From assembly GCA_028689015.1 (NCBI GenBank), contig JAQTXC010000017.1, positions 8,445 through 40,789 of the forward strand: DNA of 32,345 nt. Direction: 5' to 3'. The position numbers and the translations under genes were made by a program. Source of the DNA: Dechloromonas sp. (GTDB taxonomy: Bacteria; Pseudomonadota; Gammaproteobacteria; Burkholderiales; Rhodocyclaceae). Position 1 is the stretch's first letter. Every line of letters begins with the position of its first letter. Below, piece after piece: positions 7,230-15,750 of the stretch. The notes below the pieces were generated by a model, which saw nothing but the letters and a program-made list of their open reading frames with translations, did no database searches and was not told the DNA's origin.

Positions 7230-9053
7230 GTGACACGAAATGCAGCAGGATGGCCCGACAGGGTCGGTGATCTGGTGAACGCTGCCCTACCTTCTTGTTC
7301 GGCCTGTCATGATGAGTTGCGAATTGCCGCAACCGCTTTTCAGTCGCAAACAGCCATCATGGTCACTGGGCCGGATGCCCGTATCCTGCGGGTCAATGAC
7401 GCATTTAGCCGGTTGACTGGTTACGAGCAGATCGATGTTCTGGGGCAACGCCCTTCGCTGCTGAGTTCAGGGCGGCACGATCCGGCGTTCTATGAAGCGA
7501 TGTGGCGATTGATCAAGCGCTTCGGTCATTGGCAAGGCGAGATATGGAATCGGCGGAAAAGCGGCGAAATCTATCCGGAATGGTTGACGATCAGTGCTGT
7601 GCGCGATGCTGATGGCTTGTTGACGCACTATGTGGCGACCTTTGCAGATATCAGTCAGCTCAAGCAGGCTGAATCGGAGGCGCATCATCTGGCGTATTAC
7701 GATCCGCTGACTTCATTGCCGAATCGACGTCTATTGCTTGACCGTTTAGAAAAAGCGGAGGCCATGGGCAAGCGCAGTGGTGAGTACGCCGCCTTGGTGA
7801 TGATTGATCTGGATAATTTCAAGGCGCTGAACGACACGCTGGGCCATGATCAGGGCGACCGACTGCTGATTGAGGTGGCTTGTCGTCTGCTGGCGGTGAT
7901 TCGTGATTGCGATACCGTGGCCCGCCTGGGTGGCGACGAATTCGTTGTCATGCTTGAACAACTGGGTCGTGATCCGGCAACTGCAGCGATTACTGCCGAA
8001 AGTGTGGCAAAAAAAATCATGCAGGTCGTCAATGAACCGTATCAACTGGCGGGTGGCTATATTCATTATTGTTCGGCCAGCCAGGGAATCTGCCTGTTCC
8101 ATGGCCGCGACAAGACGGTTGAAACGCTACTGAAGCAGGCAGACATTGCTTTGTATATGGCGAAAGATGCCGGCCGCAACGCGATCCGGTTTTTTGACAC
8201 TGAGATGCAGGTGGCGATTGATGCCCGGATGTTCATTGAAACGGGTTTGCGACGCGCGTTGGCTCAGAACGAGTTTCGTTTGTACATTCAGCCGCAGGTC
8301 GATGCTCAGGGGGGTCTAGTCGGTGCTGAGGCCTTGTTGCGCTGGCAGCCCGAAGGTGGTGGTATCGGGCCAGATCAATTTATTCCGATTGCCGAAGAGC
8401 GTGGCCTGATTGTTCCAATCGGTTTGTGGGTGCTGGATCAGGCCTGTGCCGCCTTGCGCCGCTGGGCTGATAATCCATCGCTCGAGGGGCTTTATCTCTC
8501 GGTCAATGTCAGTGCACGGCAGTTCCGTCAGCCAGATTTCGTCGAGCAGGTGAGCAGTGCGCTGAGTCGGCACGGTGTGATGGCGCACCGCCTTAAACTT
8601 GAACTGACTGAAAGCGTGTTGCTCGACAAGGTCGATGATGTGCTATTCAAAATGTCGGCCCTGCGTCTACTCGGTGTTCGTTTTTCGCTCGATGATTTCG
8701 GGACTGGTTACGCTTCGCTGGCCTATCTGAAACGCTTTCCCTTCAACCAACTCAAGGTTGATCGCTCCTTTGTTCGGGATATTGTCAGTGATCCCGACGA
8801 TGCGGCGATTGTGCGCGCCATCATTGCCATGGGGAATAGCCTGCGGCTGGATGTCGTCGCCGAGGGGGTGGAAACCGATGAACAGCGTGCCTATCTGAAT
8901 CGTCACGGCTGCGTTGTCTTTCAGGGCTTTCTCTTCGGACAGCCACTGCCGATCGAGCATTTCGAGGCGCGCTGCACCATCGCTGAGGTGATACCCGCAA
9001 TGACTGGCGGTCAGTTGGCGTTGTTCCAGTGGCTGGCTGGCGCCGACGCTTGA
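7230..9053 (+). CDS. PAS-GGDEF-EAL protein, c-di-GMP cyclase/phosphodiesterase
   Basis: The 607-residue cytoplasmic protein has a PAS domain (about 32-145), a GGDEF domain (about 150-325) and an EAL domain (about 335-580). The cyclase motif is intact (GGDEF, 234-238). An inhibitory site R225-x-x-D228 lies five residues before it. The EAL domain keeps EAL at 367-369, NVSAR at 426, DDFGTGY at 488 and AEGVE near 545, so both activities may be present. The start is GTG 7230, the first start after an in-frame stop at 7200, with a G-rich stretch about 12 bases upstream. A CSACH motif at residues 23-27 resembles a heme c site, but there is no signal peptide. Confidence 0.93.
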   Translation: MTRNAAGWPDRVGDLVNAALPSCSACHDELRIAATAFQSQTAIMVTGPDARILRVNDAFSRLTGYEQIDVLGQRPSLLSSGRHDPAFYEAMWRLIKRFGHWQGEIWNRRKSGEIYPEWLTISAVRDADGLLTHYVATFADISQLKQAESEAHHLAYYDPLTSLPNRRLLLDRLEKAEAMGKRSGEYAALVMIDLDNFKALNDTLGHDQGDRLLIEVACRLLAVIRDCDTVARLGGDEFVVMLEQLGRDPATAAITAESVAKKIMQVVNEPYQLAGGYIHYCSASQGICLFHGRDKTVETLLKQADIALYMAKDAGRNAIRFFDTEMQVAIDARMFIETGLRRALAQNEFRLYIQPQVDAQGGLVGAEALLRWQPEGGGIGPDQFIPIAEERGLIVPIGLWVLDQACAALRRWADNPSLEGLYLSVNVSARQFRQPDFVEQVSSALSRHGVMAHRLKLELTESVLLDKVDDVLFKMSALRLLGVRFSLDDFGTGYASLAYLKRFPFNQLKVDRSFVRDIVSDPDDAAIVRAIIAMGNSLRLDVVAEGVETDEQRAYLNRHGCVVFQGFLFGQPLPIEHFEARCTIAEVIPAMTGGQLALFQWLAGADA

Positions 9054-9089
9054 GCGCCGCCGGATCGCCGAATTTTCCCCTTCTTGCGG

Positions 9090-9095
9090 TAAAAT
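9090..9095 (+). promoter_or_regulatory. Possible -10 box of queC
   Basis: A TAAAAT box ends nine bases before the queC ATG, and no Shine-Dalgarno sequence is visible (only a C run precedes the ATG). No clear -35 hexamer is seen. A start site about seven bases downstream would leave almost no leader. Confidence 0.3.
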
Positions 9096-9104
9096 CCGCC
9101 CCCC

Positions 9105-9782
9105 ATGAGTGCCAACGCCGTTGTTCTTCTTTCGGGCGGACTTGATTCCGCAACCTGCCTTGCCATTGCGCGCAGCCGTGGTTTTGACTGTTATTGCCTG
9201 TCTTTTGATTACGGTCAGCGGCATAGTGCCGAATTGCTGGCTGCGCGGCAGGTGGCGCAAGCGCTAGGGGCGTCTGAGCATCGGATTCTCAATCTGGGGC
9301 TAGCGCAATTCGGTGGTTCGGCGCTGACCGATACCGCCATTGCCGTGCCGGTCGGCGGTGTCCAGCCGGGTATTCCGGTGACCTATGTGCCGGCGCGTAA
9401 CACCATCATGTTGTCACTGGCGCTGGCCTGGGCCGAGGTCTTGAATAGCCGCGATATTTTTGTCGGGGTCAATGCGGTCGACTACTCAGGATACCCCGAT
9501 TGTCGTCCGGAATATATTGCGGCGTTCGAACAGATGGCCAATCTGGCAACCCGGGCGGGGGTCGAAGGTTGCAAGCTCAGCATCCATGCGCCGCTAATCG
9601 CCCTCTCCAAAGCCGACATCATCCGCACCGGCAGTGTGCTAGGGGTTGATTACGGCTTGACGGTGTCCTGCTACCAAGCCGATGAACTGGGTCGCGCCTG
9701 TGGTGTCTGTGATTCGTGTCGCCTGCGCGCCGAAGGTTTCGCCGCTGCGGGTATTTCCGATCCCACTTCTTATCTGGTCTGA
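9105..9782 (+). CDS. queC: 7-cyano-7-deazaguanine synthase QueC
   Basis: The 225-residue enzyme has the ATP pyrophosphatase PP-loop SGGLDSAT at residues 10-17. Near the C-terminus, the cysteine cluster ACGVCDSC plus an upstream CYQ supplies the zinc ligands. QueC converts 7-carboxy-7-deazaguanine, the QueE product, to preQ0 using ATP and ammonia. Length is normal. The transporter gene starts one base after its stop, so the two are likely co-transcribed. Confidence 0.95.
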   Translation: MSANAVVLLSGGLDSATCLAIARSRGFDCYCLSFDYGQRHSAELLAARQVAQALGASEHRILNLGLAQFGGSALTDTAIAVPVGGVQPGIPVTYVPARNTIMLSLALAWAEVLNSRDIFVGVNAVDYSGYPDCRPEYIAAFEQMANLATRAGVEGCKLSIHAPLIALSKADIIRTGSVLGVDYGLTVSCYQADELGRACGVCDSCRLRAEGFAAAGISDPTSYLV

Positions 9783-9783
9783 C

Positions 9784-10887
9784 ATGGAATCCGTCATTTC
9801 TCCGCATACTGTGGTCTGGCTCACTTTTGCCGTCGCATTCGTTTTTGGCGTGATTGGCCAGAAAACGCATTTTTGCACCATGGGCGCTGTTTCCGACATC
9901 GTCAACATGGGAGACTGGAGCCGCATGCGCATGTGGCTGCTGGCGATGGGGATTGCCGTTCTGGGGGCCGGCAGCCTCGATATGGCGGGACTCATTGACC
10001 TTGATAAATCGATTTATCGCGGCCCGGCCTTTACGTGGTTGTCTTACCTGGTTGGGGGGGCAGCTTTCGGTGTCGGCATGGTTTTGGCATCTGGTTGTGG
10101 CTCCAAGACTTTGATCCGGGTTGGTAGTGGCAATCTGAAATCCCTGGTCGTCTTTCTGGTGATCGGCGTGGTGGCTTACATGACGATGCGTGGCGTCTTT
10201 GGCGTCTTCCGGGTCAATGTGCTCGACAAAGTCGCGGTCGACCTGCCAGGTGGGCAAGGTTTGCCGGCCTTGCTGACGCGTGGCGGCATGGCGCCGACGA
10301 CGGCCGATCTACTGGCAGTTTTGCTGGTCGGCGGCGGGTTGACCGCGTTTTGCCTGCTGCGTCGGGATTTCTGGAATGTGGACAATCTCCTGGGGGGGCT
10401 TGGCACTGGCTTGGCCGTGGTGGCCGCATGGTATGTCAGCGGCCACATGGGCTATGTGGCAGAACACCCGGATACGCTGGAGGAGGCTTTTCTGGCGACG
10501 AATAGTGGCCGCATGGAGTCGCTGACTTTCATTGCGCCGTTGGCCTATACCCTGGAGTTGCTGATGTTGTGGTCGGATGCCAGCCGGACAGTAACGGTGG
10601 CTGTGGCCGCCGTGCTGGGGGTGATTGCAGGATCTTTCGCCTGGTCGATTCTGACCCGAAATTTCCGGTGGGAGGGCTTTGCCAGTGTCGAGGATACGGC
10701 CAGCCATCTGATCGGTGCGGCCTTGATGGGTTTTGGCGGCGTGACGGCGATGGGGTGTACCGTGGGTCAGGGCATTACTGGGTTTTCGACCTTGGCGCTG
10801 GGTTCTGTGGTCACTTTTACGGCGATTGTGCTGGCGGCCACGGCAGCCTTGAAGTTCCAGTACTGGCGATTGATGCGCGAGGGCTGA
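9784..10887 (+). CDS. YeeE/YedE (TsuA-like) sulfur-compound transporter
   Basis: The 367-residue protein is very hydrophobic. It carries the three family cysteine contexts: HFCTMG (C31), ASGCGSK (C105) and MGCTVGQG (C325). In thiosulfate transporter TsuA, cysteines in these settings relay thiosulfate across the membrane. I chose ATG 9784, one base after queC, because residues further upstream only overlap queC out of frame. No TusA/YeeD partner gene is next to it, so the substrate (thiosulfate or another reduced sulfur compound) is inferred from the family only. Confidence 0.87.
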   Translation: MESVISPHTVVWLTFAVAFVFGVIGQKTHFCTMGAVSDIVNMGDWSRMRMWLLAMGIAVLGAGSLDMAGLIDLDKSIYRGPAFTWLSYLVGGAAFGVGMVLASGCGSKTLIRVGSGNLKSLVVFLVIGVVAYMTMRGVFGVFRVNVLDKVAVDLPGGQGLPALLTRGGMAPTTADLLAVLLVGGGLTAFCLLRRDFWNVDNLLGGLGTGLAVVAAWYVSGHMGYVAEHPDTLEEAFLATNSGRMESLTFIAPLAYTLELLMLWSDASRTVTVAVAAVLGVIAGSFAWSILTRNFRWEGFASVEDTASHLIGAALMGFGGVTAMGCTVGQGITGFSTLALGSVVTFTAIVLAATAALKFQYWRLMREG

Positions 10888-10889
10888 GC

Positions 10890-10907
10890 GTAAGTCCGCC
10901 GTCAGTC
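10890..10907 (+). promoter_or_regulatory. Putative response-regulator operator (11-bp direct repeat)
   Basis: GTAAGTC (10890-10896) and GTCAGTC (10901-10907) are repeated with an 11-bp period. This is the geometry bound by tandem OmpR-family dimers. The site lies 49 bases before the response regulator start, and a closely similar pair lies before the DUF485-actP operon. This suggests autoregulation, but it has not been tested. Confidence 0.4.
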
Positions 10908-10916
10908 TTTTTGCTT

Positions 10917-10941
10917 CACCATCATTGGCTCGATGATGGTG
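10917..10941. repeat. Perfect 9-bp inverted repeat before the response regulator gene
   Basis: CACCATCAT and ATGATGGTG are separated by seven bases. No T-run follows, so it is not a standard terminator. It lies between the operator-like repeat and the response regulator start and could be an mRNA leader hairpin or a protein-binding site. Confidence 0.5.
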
Positions 10942-10955
10942 CTTGAAAGTCGTTC

Positions 10956-11618
10956 ATGAAAGTCCTGCTTGCTGAAGACGACGCCCTGATTGGTGATGCG
11001 GTGGCCACCGGCTTGCGTAAATCCGGTTTTTCCGTCGATTGGGTGCGTGATGGTCAGGAGGCCGAAACGGCACTGTTGCTCGGGCATTACGGCCTGCTGG
11101 TGCTGGATCTTGGCTTGCCACGGCGTGATGGCATGGATCTGCTGCGTCGCCTGCGCCAGAACGAGAATCCGATTCCTGTGCTGGTAATGACCGCCCGCGA
11201 TGGTGTGGCGGATCGTGTCGGTGGCTTGAATAGCGGTGCCGACGATTATTTGGTCAAACCCTTCAATCTTGATGAACTGGTCGCTCGCGTCCACGCCCTG
11301 ATTCGCCGTTACCAGGGGCGGTCCAATAGCGAATTGCGACTGGGGGCCTTGCGGGTCGAGCCGACGACACGGGCGGTGACTTTGCAGGGCAAGGAGGTCA
11401 GCCTTTCCGAGCGCGAATTTCGCTTGCTGCTGACCCTGCTCGAAAAACCGGGGTCGGTGCTCAGTATCAGTCAGCTTGAGGACAAGTTGTACGGCTGGGG
11501 CGAGGAAGTGGCGAGCAATACGATCGAGGTCCAATTACATCGGCTGCGTCGCAAGTTGGGCAAGGAGTGGATACGTAACGTGCGTGGCGTGGGTTTCAAG
11601 ATCGTCGATCCGGCGTGA
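10956..11618 (+). CDS. OmpR-family response regulator (QseB/TctD-like)
   Basis: The 220-residue protein has a receiver domain (about 1-115) with the acidic pair E7-D8-D9, phosphoacceptor D51, T79 and K101. A winged-helix DNA-binding domain follows (about 125-218, with LSEREFRLLLTLLEKPG and VEVQLHRLRRKLG-type recognition segments). It partners with the histidine kinase whose GTG start overlaps its stop. The downstream DUF485-actP genes and the repeated TAAGTC sites suggest that it controls carboxylate uptake. The physiological signal is unknown. Confidence 0.93.
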   Translation: MKVLLAEDDALIGDAVATGLRKSGFSVDWVRDGQEAETALLLGHYGLLVLDLGLPRRDGMDLLRRLRQNENPIPVLVMTARDGVADRVGGLNSGADDYLVKPFNLDELVARVHALIRRYQGRSNSELRLGALRVEPTTRAVTLQGKEVSLSEREFRLLLTLLEKPGSVLSISQLEDKLYGWGEEVASNTIEVQLHRLRRKLGKEWIRNVRGVGFKIVDPA

Positions 11619-12928
11619 ATTCAATCCGCAAGCAACTGCTGGTCTGGCAGATTGGTGCCTTGGTGCTGACCGCCATTCTGGTCAGCCTGATTACCTACCA
11701 TCTGGCTTGGGACGGCTTCAACCAGTTACGCGATTATTCCCTGGGGCAGATTGCGCAGGCGGTCCTGCGCCATGGCGCGCCGTCCCGAGTGCCGCAGTCG
11801 GAAATGCTGGAAGCCGAACTCTTTCTGAGTCAGATCTGGGATGAGGAGGGAAAGGTGGTTTTCGCGTCGCGGCCCGATCAGATTATGCCGCGGCAGCGGG
11901 CCGGACTCAGCATCCTGACCTGGCAACAGGAGGAGTGGCACGTGATGGTGCTTGAGCATGGCGGCTCGGTTGTTCAGGTGGCCAATACCACAGCCAATCG
12001 CTACCAGATGTTCGGTAGCGTGGCGCCCTGGCTGATGTTGCCTTTCGCCGTGCTGATTTTTTTGTTGGGAGGCGTCATCTTGCTGGCGGTGCAGCGTGCC
12101 CTGCAGCCGCTGCAGGTGGTTCGGGACGAAGTGAGTCAGCGCGATGCCGAGCGCTTGCAGCCCTTGCCGTATGCTGTTTACCCGGAAGAGTTGTTTCCTT
12201 TGGTCTTGGCCCTCAATGCGCTGCTCGAGCGTTTGCGGCACAGTTTGGAGGCGCAGCAACGGTTCATTGCTGATGCAGCCCACGAACTGCGTACGCCGTT
12301 GACTGCGCTGAGTTTGCAAGCTCAGTTGGCTCGCGATGGAGACAGCCTACAGGCGCGTGAACAGGCTTTTGATCGGGTGGCTGAAGGTGTCGACCGGGTC
12401 GCTCACCTGATTGATCAATTGCTTGACTTGGCACGTTACGATCCGCGCACCTGTCCATTACGCGAGCCGGTTGCGGTCAACCTGCTCGATTTGTCTAAAA
12501 AGCGGGTTGCCGATCACTCAGCAGCGGCTGAGGCGCGATTGATTGATCTTGGCTTGCTGGATAGCGACGAAGTCGTCATCTGGGGTGAGCCGGACAGTTT
12601 GGGCGTTCTATTCGATAACTTGATCGATAATGCCATTCGCTACGCCGGCCACGGCGCTGTGATTGATCTCCAGATCACGGTCGACGGTGAAATGGCGCAA
12701 GTTTTGGTGAGTGATAACGGTCCCGGTATTCCCGCGGATGCACGCCAGCGCGTTTTTGAGCGTTTTTGCCGTCTGTCACCGGCCGCTTCTCGCGGCAGTG
12801 GCTTGGGACTGAGCATCGTCGAAGAAATCGTCGCCCGCCATCAGGGCTTGATACGACTCGACGAAACGCCGGGGGGCGGGTTGACGGTTCGAGTCTCTTT
12901 TCCCTTGCCGGTCTTGGGCGCGCCCTGA
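11615..12928 (+). CDS. Sensor histidine kinase (QseC/TctE-like)
   Basis: The 437-residue membrane kinase has two helices (about 8-29 and 134-158) that flank a periplasmic sensor of roughly 100 residues. The dimerisation/phosphoacceptor box is AAHELRTP with H223. The ATPase domain shows the N box NLIDNAIRYA, G1 DNGPGIP and G2 GSGLGLSIVEEI. The N-terminal part resembles the 2CSK_N type found in TctE kinases that sense tricarboxylates, which would fit the following acetate-type symporter. It starts at GTG 11615, overlapping the regulator stop as GTGA. Confidence 0.92.
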   Translation: MNSIRKQLLVWQIGALVLTAILVSLITYHLAWDGFNQLRDYSLGQIAQAVLRHGAPSRVPQSEMLEAELFLSQIWDEEGKVVFASRPDQIMPRQRAGLSILTWQQEEWHVMVLEHGGSVVQVANTTANRYQMFGSVAPWLMLPFAVLIFLLGGVILLAVQRALQPLQVVRDEVSQRDAERLQPLPYAVYPEELFPLVLALNALLERLRHSLEAQQRFIADAAHELRTPLTALSLQAQLARDGDSLQAREQAFDRVAEGVDRVAHLIDQLLDLARYDPRTCPLREPVAVNLLDLSKKRVADHSAAAEARLIDLGLLDSDEVVIWGEPDSLGVLFDNLIDNAIRYAGHGAVIDLQITVDGEMAQVLVSDNGPGIPADARQRVFERFCRLSPAASRGSGLGLSIVEEIVARHQGLIRLDETPGGGLTVRVSFPLPVLGAP

Positions 12929-12953
12929 TTTCCTTGTTCTGGGTCAACTCCCG

Positions 12954-12971
12954 TTAAGTCCTCTGTAAGTC
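12954..12971 (+). promoter_or_regulatory. Putative response-regulator operator before DUF485-actP
   Basis: TTAAGTC (12954-12960) and GTAAGTC (12965-12971) form a direct repeat with an 11-bp period. A weaker TCAACTC lies ten bases upstream (12944-12950). The arrangement matches the pair in front of the response regulator gene. It is 71 bases before the DUF485 start, a suitable place for activator binding. Inference only. Confidence 0.45.
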
Positions 12972-13041
12972 AACGGCCCGTACAGTCGCCAGCGCCGTAC
13001 TACATCAACAACATATAGCTTTCCAATGACAGGAGGAGTCG

Positions 13042-13350
13042 ATGGCTAAGGACATCTATGCCCGTATCCGGGCCAACCCCAAGTTTCATCAACTGAAAAA
13101 TACACGCAACAGCTATGGCTGGGTCATGACCTTCGCCATGCTGATCGTGTACTACGGTTATATCGCACTGATCGCCTTCAATAAGGCATTCCTCGCCCAG
13201 CCGCTGGGGCCGGATGGCGTGACCACCATCGGGATTCCCATTGGTGTTGGTGTGATTGCATTCACCATCATCATCACCGGCATCTACGTTCGTCGCGCCA
13301 ATACCGAATTTGACGCGCTGAAGGAACAGATCATCGAGGAGGCCAAATAA
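13042..13350 (+). CDS. DUF485 membrane protein, ActP partner (copy 1)
   Basis: The 102-residue protein has two membrane helices (about residues 28-50 and 68-92) with the DUF485 pattern IRANPKFHQL at the N-terminus and [10 protein letters not shown] at the C-terminus. DUF485 (YjcH-like) genes regularly precede actP-type symporters, and this one ends directly against the next ATG. A very strong ribosome site (AGGAGGAG, 13031-13038) precedes it. It is probably an accessory subunit, but its exact role is not known. Confidence 0.92.
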   Translation: MAKDIYARIRANPKFHQLKNTRNSYGWVMTFAMLIVYYGYIALIAFNKAFLAQPLGPDGVTTIGIPIGVGVIAFTIIITGIYVRRANTEFDALKEQIIEEAK

Positions 13351-15111
13351 ATGGCGAAGTATTCCAAGCAAATCGCTGCCCTCCTCGGCCTGCTGGCCCT
13401 GGCGGGTGGTGCCTGGGCGGCCGGTGCCGACCTGGGGCAGGCTGAAAAGCAGGCCACCAACTGGACGGCCATCATGATGTTTGCTGCCTTCGTGGCGGGC
13501 ACGCTGTACATCACCAAATGGGCAGCTTCCAAGACCAAGTCGGCCGCTGACTTCTACACCGCCGGTGGTGGTATCACTGGTTTCCAGAATGGCCTGGCGA
13601 TTGCCGGCGACTACATGTCTGCCGCGTCCTTCCTGGGTATTTCGGCGGCCGTGATGGCCAACGGCTACGATGGTCTGATCTTCTCGATCGGCTTCCTTGT
13701 CGGCTGGCCGATCATCACCTTCCTGATGGCGGAACGCCTGCGCAACCTCGGTAAATTCACCTTTGCCGACGTCGCCGGTTACCGCTTCCAGCAAGCCCCG
13801 ATCCGCGCTTTTGCGGCAACCTCCACCCTGATCGTCGTCGCCTTCTACCTGATCGCGCAGATGGTTGGTGCCGGTCAGCTGATCAAGCTGCTGTTCGGTC
13901 TGGAGTACTGGATGGCGGTGGTCATCGTCGGCGCATTGATGATGGTTTACGTGCTCTTCGGTGGCATGACCGCCACCACCTGGGTGCAGATCATCAAGGC
14001 CGTCCTGCTGCTGTGCGGCGCGTCCTTCATGGCCTTCATGGTGCTGTGGAACTTCGGTTTCAGCCCGGAAGCAATGTTTGCCAAGGCGGTTGAAATCAAG
14101 ACCCTGCTGGCGGAAAAGAGCTTGCTGGCAGAAGCGGTCAAGGCGGGTGCGGACCCTGCCACGGTGGACGTGACGGTGGCTGCTGCGGCCAAGGGCCTGT
14201 CGATCATGGGCCCGGGTAACTTCGTCAAGGACCCGATCTCGGCGATCTCCTTTGGTATGGCCCTGATGTTTGGTACGGCTGGTCTGCCGCACATCCTGAT
14301 GCGCTTCTTCACGGTGCCGGATGCCAAGGAAGCACGTAAGTCGGTGTTCTGGGCCACCACCTGGATTGGCTACTTCTACATCCTCACCTTCATCATCGGT
14401 TTCGGTGCGATCTGCTTCGTGTTGACCAATCCTGAGTTCCTGGACGCCAAGGGTGCCCTGCTCGGTGGCGGTAACATGGCGGCTATCCACTTGGCCAATG
14501 CGGTTGGCGGTAACGTCTTCCTCGGCTTCATCTCTGCCGTGGCTTTCGCCACCATCCTGGCTGTGGTTGCTGGTCTGACCCTGTCTGGTGCCTCTGCGGT
14601 ATCGCACGACTTGTACGCAACCGTGTTCAAGAAGGGCAATGCTGATTCCGAATCCGAACTGCGCGTGTCTCGCTACACCACCCTGGCTTTGGGTGTGGTC
14701 GCGGTGGTTCTGGGTATCGCCTTCGAAAAGCAGAACATCGCCTTCATGGTGTCGCTGGCCTTCGCTATTGCGGCTTCGGCTAACTTCCCGGTGCTGTTCA
14801 TGTCCGTGTTGTGGAAGGATTGCACGACCAAGGGTGCGGTGATCGGTGGTTTCCTCGGCTTGGCTTCCTCGGTCGCCCTGACCGTGGTGTCGCCGTCGAT
14901 CTGGGAAGCCACGATGGGCAATCCGAAGGGTTCCGCTTGGTTCCCCTACACCTCGCCGGCCTTGTTCTCGATGACCATCGGCTTTGTCGGTATCTGGTTG
15001 TTCTCTGTTCTGGACCGCAGCGCCCGTGCTGCCGAAGAACGCGAACTGTTCCTGGATCAGGAAATCCGTTCCGAAACCGGTGTTGGTGCTGCTGGGGCTT
15101 CCGGCCACTAA
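13351..15111 (+). CDS. actP: ActP-type cation/acetate symporter (copy 1)
   Basis: The 586-residue protein belongs to the sodium:solute symporter family. A signal-like N-terminus (through AWA near residue 23) is followed by about thirteen membrane helices. Family features include [29 protein letters not shown], seen at about residues 66-94, and [21 protein letters not shown]. It likely imports acetate or another short carboxylate with a cation. It carries an extra stretch of about 30 residues (near residues 252-282) absent from the second copy at 29868-31544. The linked two-component system and the strong terminator suggest an independently controlled module. Confidence 0.9.
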   Translation: MAKYSKQIAALLGLLALAGGAWAAGADLGQAEKQATNWTAIMMFAAFVAGTLYITKWAASKTKSAADFYTAGGGITGFQNGLAIAGDYMSAASFLGISAAVMANGYDGLIFSIGFLVGWPIITFLMAERLRNLGKFTFADVAGYRFQQAPIRAFAATSTLIVVAFYLIAQMVGAGQLIKLLFGLEYWMAVVIVGALMMVYVLFGGMTATTWVQIIKAVLLLCGASFMAFMVLWNFGFSPEAMFAKAVEIKTLLAEKSLLAEAVKAGADPATVDVTVAAAAKGLSIMGPGNFVKDPISAISFGMALMFGTAGLPHILMRFFTVPDAKEARKSVFWATTWIGYFYILTFIIGFGAICFVLTNPEFLDAKGALLGGGNMAAIHLANAVGGNVFLGFISAVAFATILAVVAGLTLSGASAVSHDLYATVFKKGNADSESELRVSRYTTLALGVVAVVLGIAFEKQNIAFMVSLAFAIAASANFPVLFMSVLWKDCTTKGAVIGGFLGLASSVALTVVSPSIWEATMGNPKGSAWFPYTSPALFSMTIGFVGIWLFSVLDRSARAAEERELFLDQEIRSETGVGAAGASGH

Positions 15112-15130
15112 GATCGCGTTTTGATACGCT

Positions 15131-15161
15131 AAAGGCCAGCCTACGGGCTGGCCTTTTTTTT
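15131..15161 (+). terminator. Rho-independent terminator of the first actP operon
   Basis: A GGCCAGCC / GGCTGGCC stem with a four-base loop is followed by nine Ts. It lies 20 bases after the actP stop. The group II intron-like sequence begins two bases after the T-run. Confidence 0.93.
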
Positions 15162-15162
15162 G

Positions 15163-15420
15163 GTGCGCCCAGCATGGGCGCACTCCTGCGGGTGTAGTAG
15201 CTGCCAACACGGGGCGAAGGGCCAAACGAGAAGGCGTGTTTTACGCCATGTCGATGCGTGAAGCCGTGCGTCAGATCCCTGAGGAAACCGGGGCGGGTGC
15301 CCGTAGTGGGCGGTGAAGCCGCACGCGCACGCACGCACCAGCGACGAAGCGACACGCCCGCGCCATGAAACGGGAAGCACAGGGTCAGGGCTGCTGAGAG
15401 CGGCACTGACGAAGGCCGGG
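15163..15420 (+). mobile_element. Group IIC intron-like 5' fragment, no maturase
   Basis: The sequence starts with GTGCGCCCAGCATGGGCGCA, which closely matches the 5' end of subgroup IIC introns as I remember it (for example the Oceanobacillus iheyensis intron). A GGGTG block and a CTGAGGAA block follow at about the expected order for domain I. It begins right behind a terminator T-run, the preferred target of IIC introns. No reverse transcriptase frame and no domain V-like hairpin are seen before the next gene, so it appears to be a truncated remnant. The 3' boundary is uncertain. It fills the otherwise gene-free interval between actP and the small membrane protein. Confidence 0.5.
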
Positions 15421-15437
15421 TGGTGTGGCAGGGGTGG

Positions 15438-15680
15438 TCAGTCGCGTGGTGTGCGCTGATTTGCCTCGTGGTCGCCGGCTTTCAATTTGGCGATGACCCA
15501 GGGAAAGGCAGCTGAACCCAGCAAGGCAACGGCTGAAACGATGAAGGCCAGTCCGGCCATCGGATCATCAAGGACTGGATGGATGAGCGCGCCAAAGCCG
15601 GCCAAGCTGAGCAGTCCGGGAATGGCGCTGAGCAGGCCGAGGGCGCTGAGGATGACGAAGGTCAGGGGATATTTACGCAT
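15438..15680 (-). CDS. Small two-helix membrane protein, unknown function
   Basis: The 80-residue protein starts at the ATG ending at 15680 and has two hydrophobic segments (about residues 6-32 and 46-66), with a charged, hydrophilic C-terminus. I do not recognise a family. The frame remains open further upstream, but there it overlaps the start of the MBL gene on the other strand and has non-membrane composition, so the shorter start is preferred. It is divergent from the MBL-fold gene and shares a 70-base upstream region with it. Confidence 0.6.
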   Translation of the reverse strand: MRKYPLTFVILSALGLLSAIPGLLSLAGFGALIHPVLDDPMAGLAFIVSAVALLGSAAFPWVIAKLKAGDHEANQRTPRD

Positions 15681-15750
15681 GCTGGAGAGTGTAGACGAGC
15701 GAACGATTCGGCGCGAAGATAGCCCTATTTTAATAATTAAGGAGACACTA

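Noticed and set aside
9054..9104. preQ1 riboswitch before queC
   Set aside because: The 51-base interval has no preQ1 aptamer pattern; only a small GCGG/CCGC hairpin around the -10-like box.
13000..15225. 741-codon open frame antisense to the first actP
   Set aside because: It is a shadow of the strong codon bias of actP: the translation is rich in His, Gln, Arg and Gly without domains. The second actP has a similar antisense frame.
15297..15360. Alternating CGCACG tract as a regulatory repeat
   Set aside because: Too short and irregular, and it lies inside the intron-like fragment.
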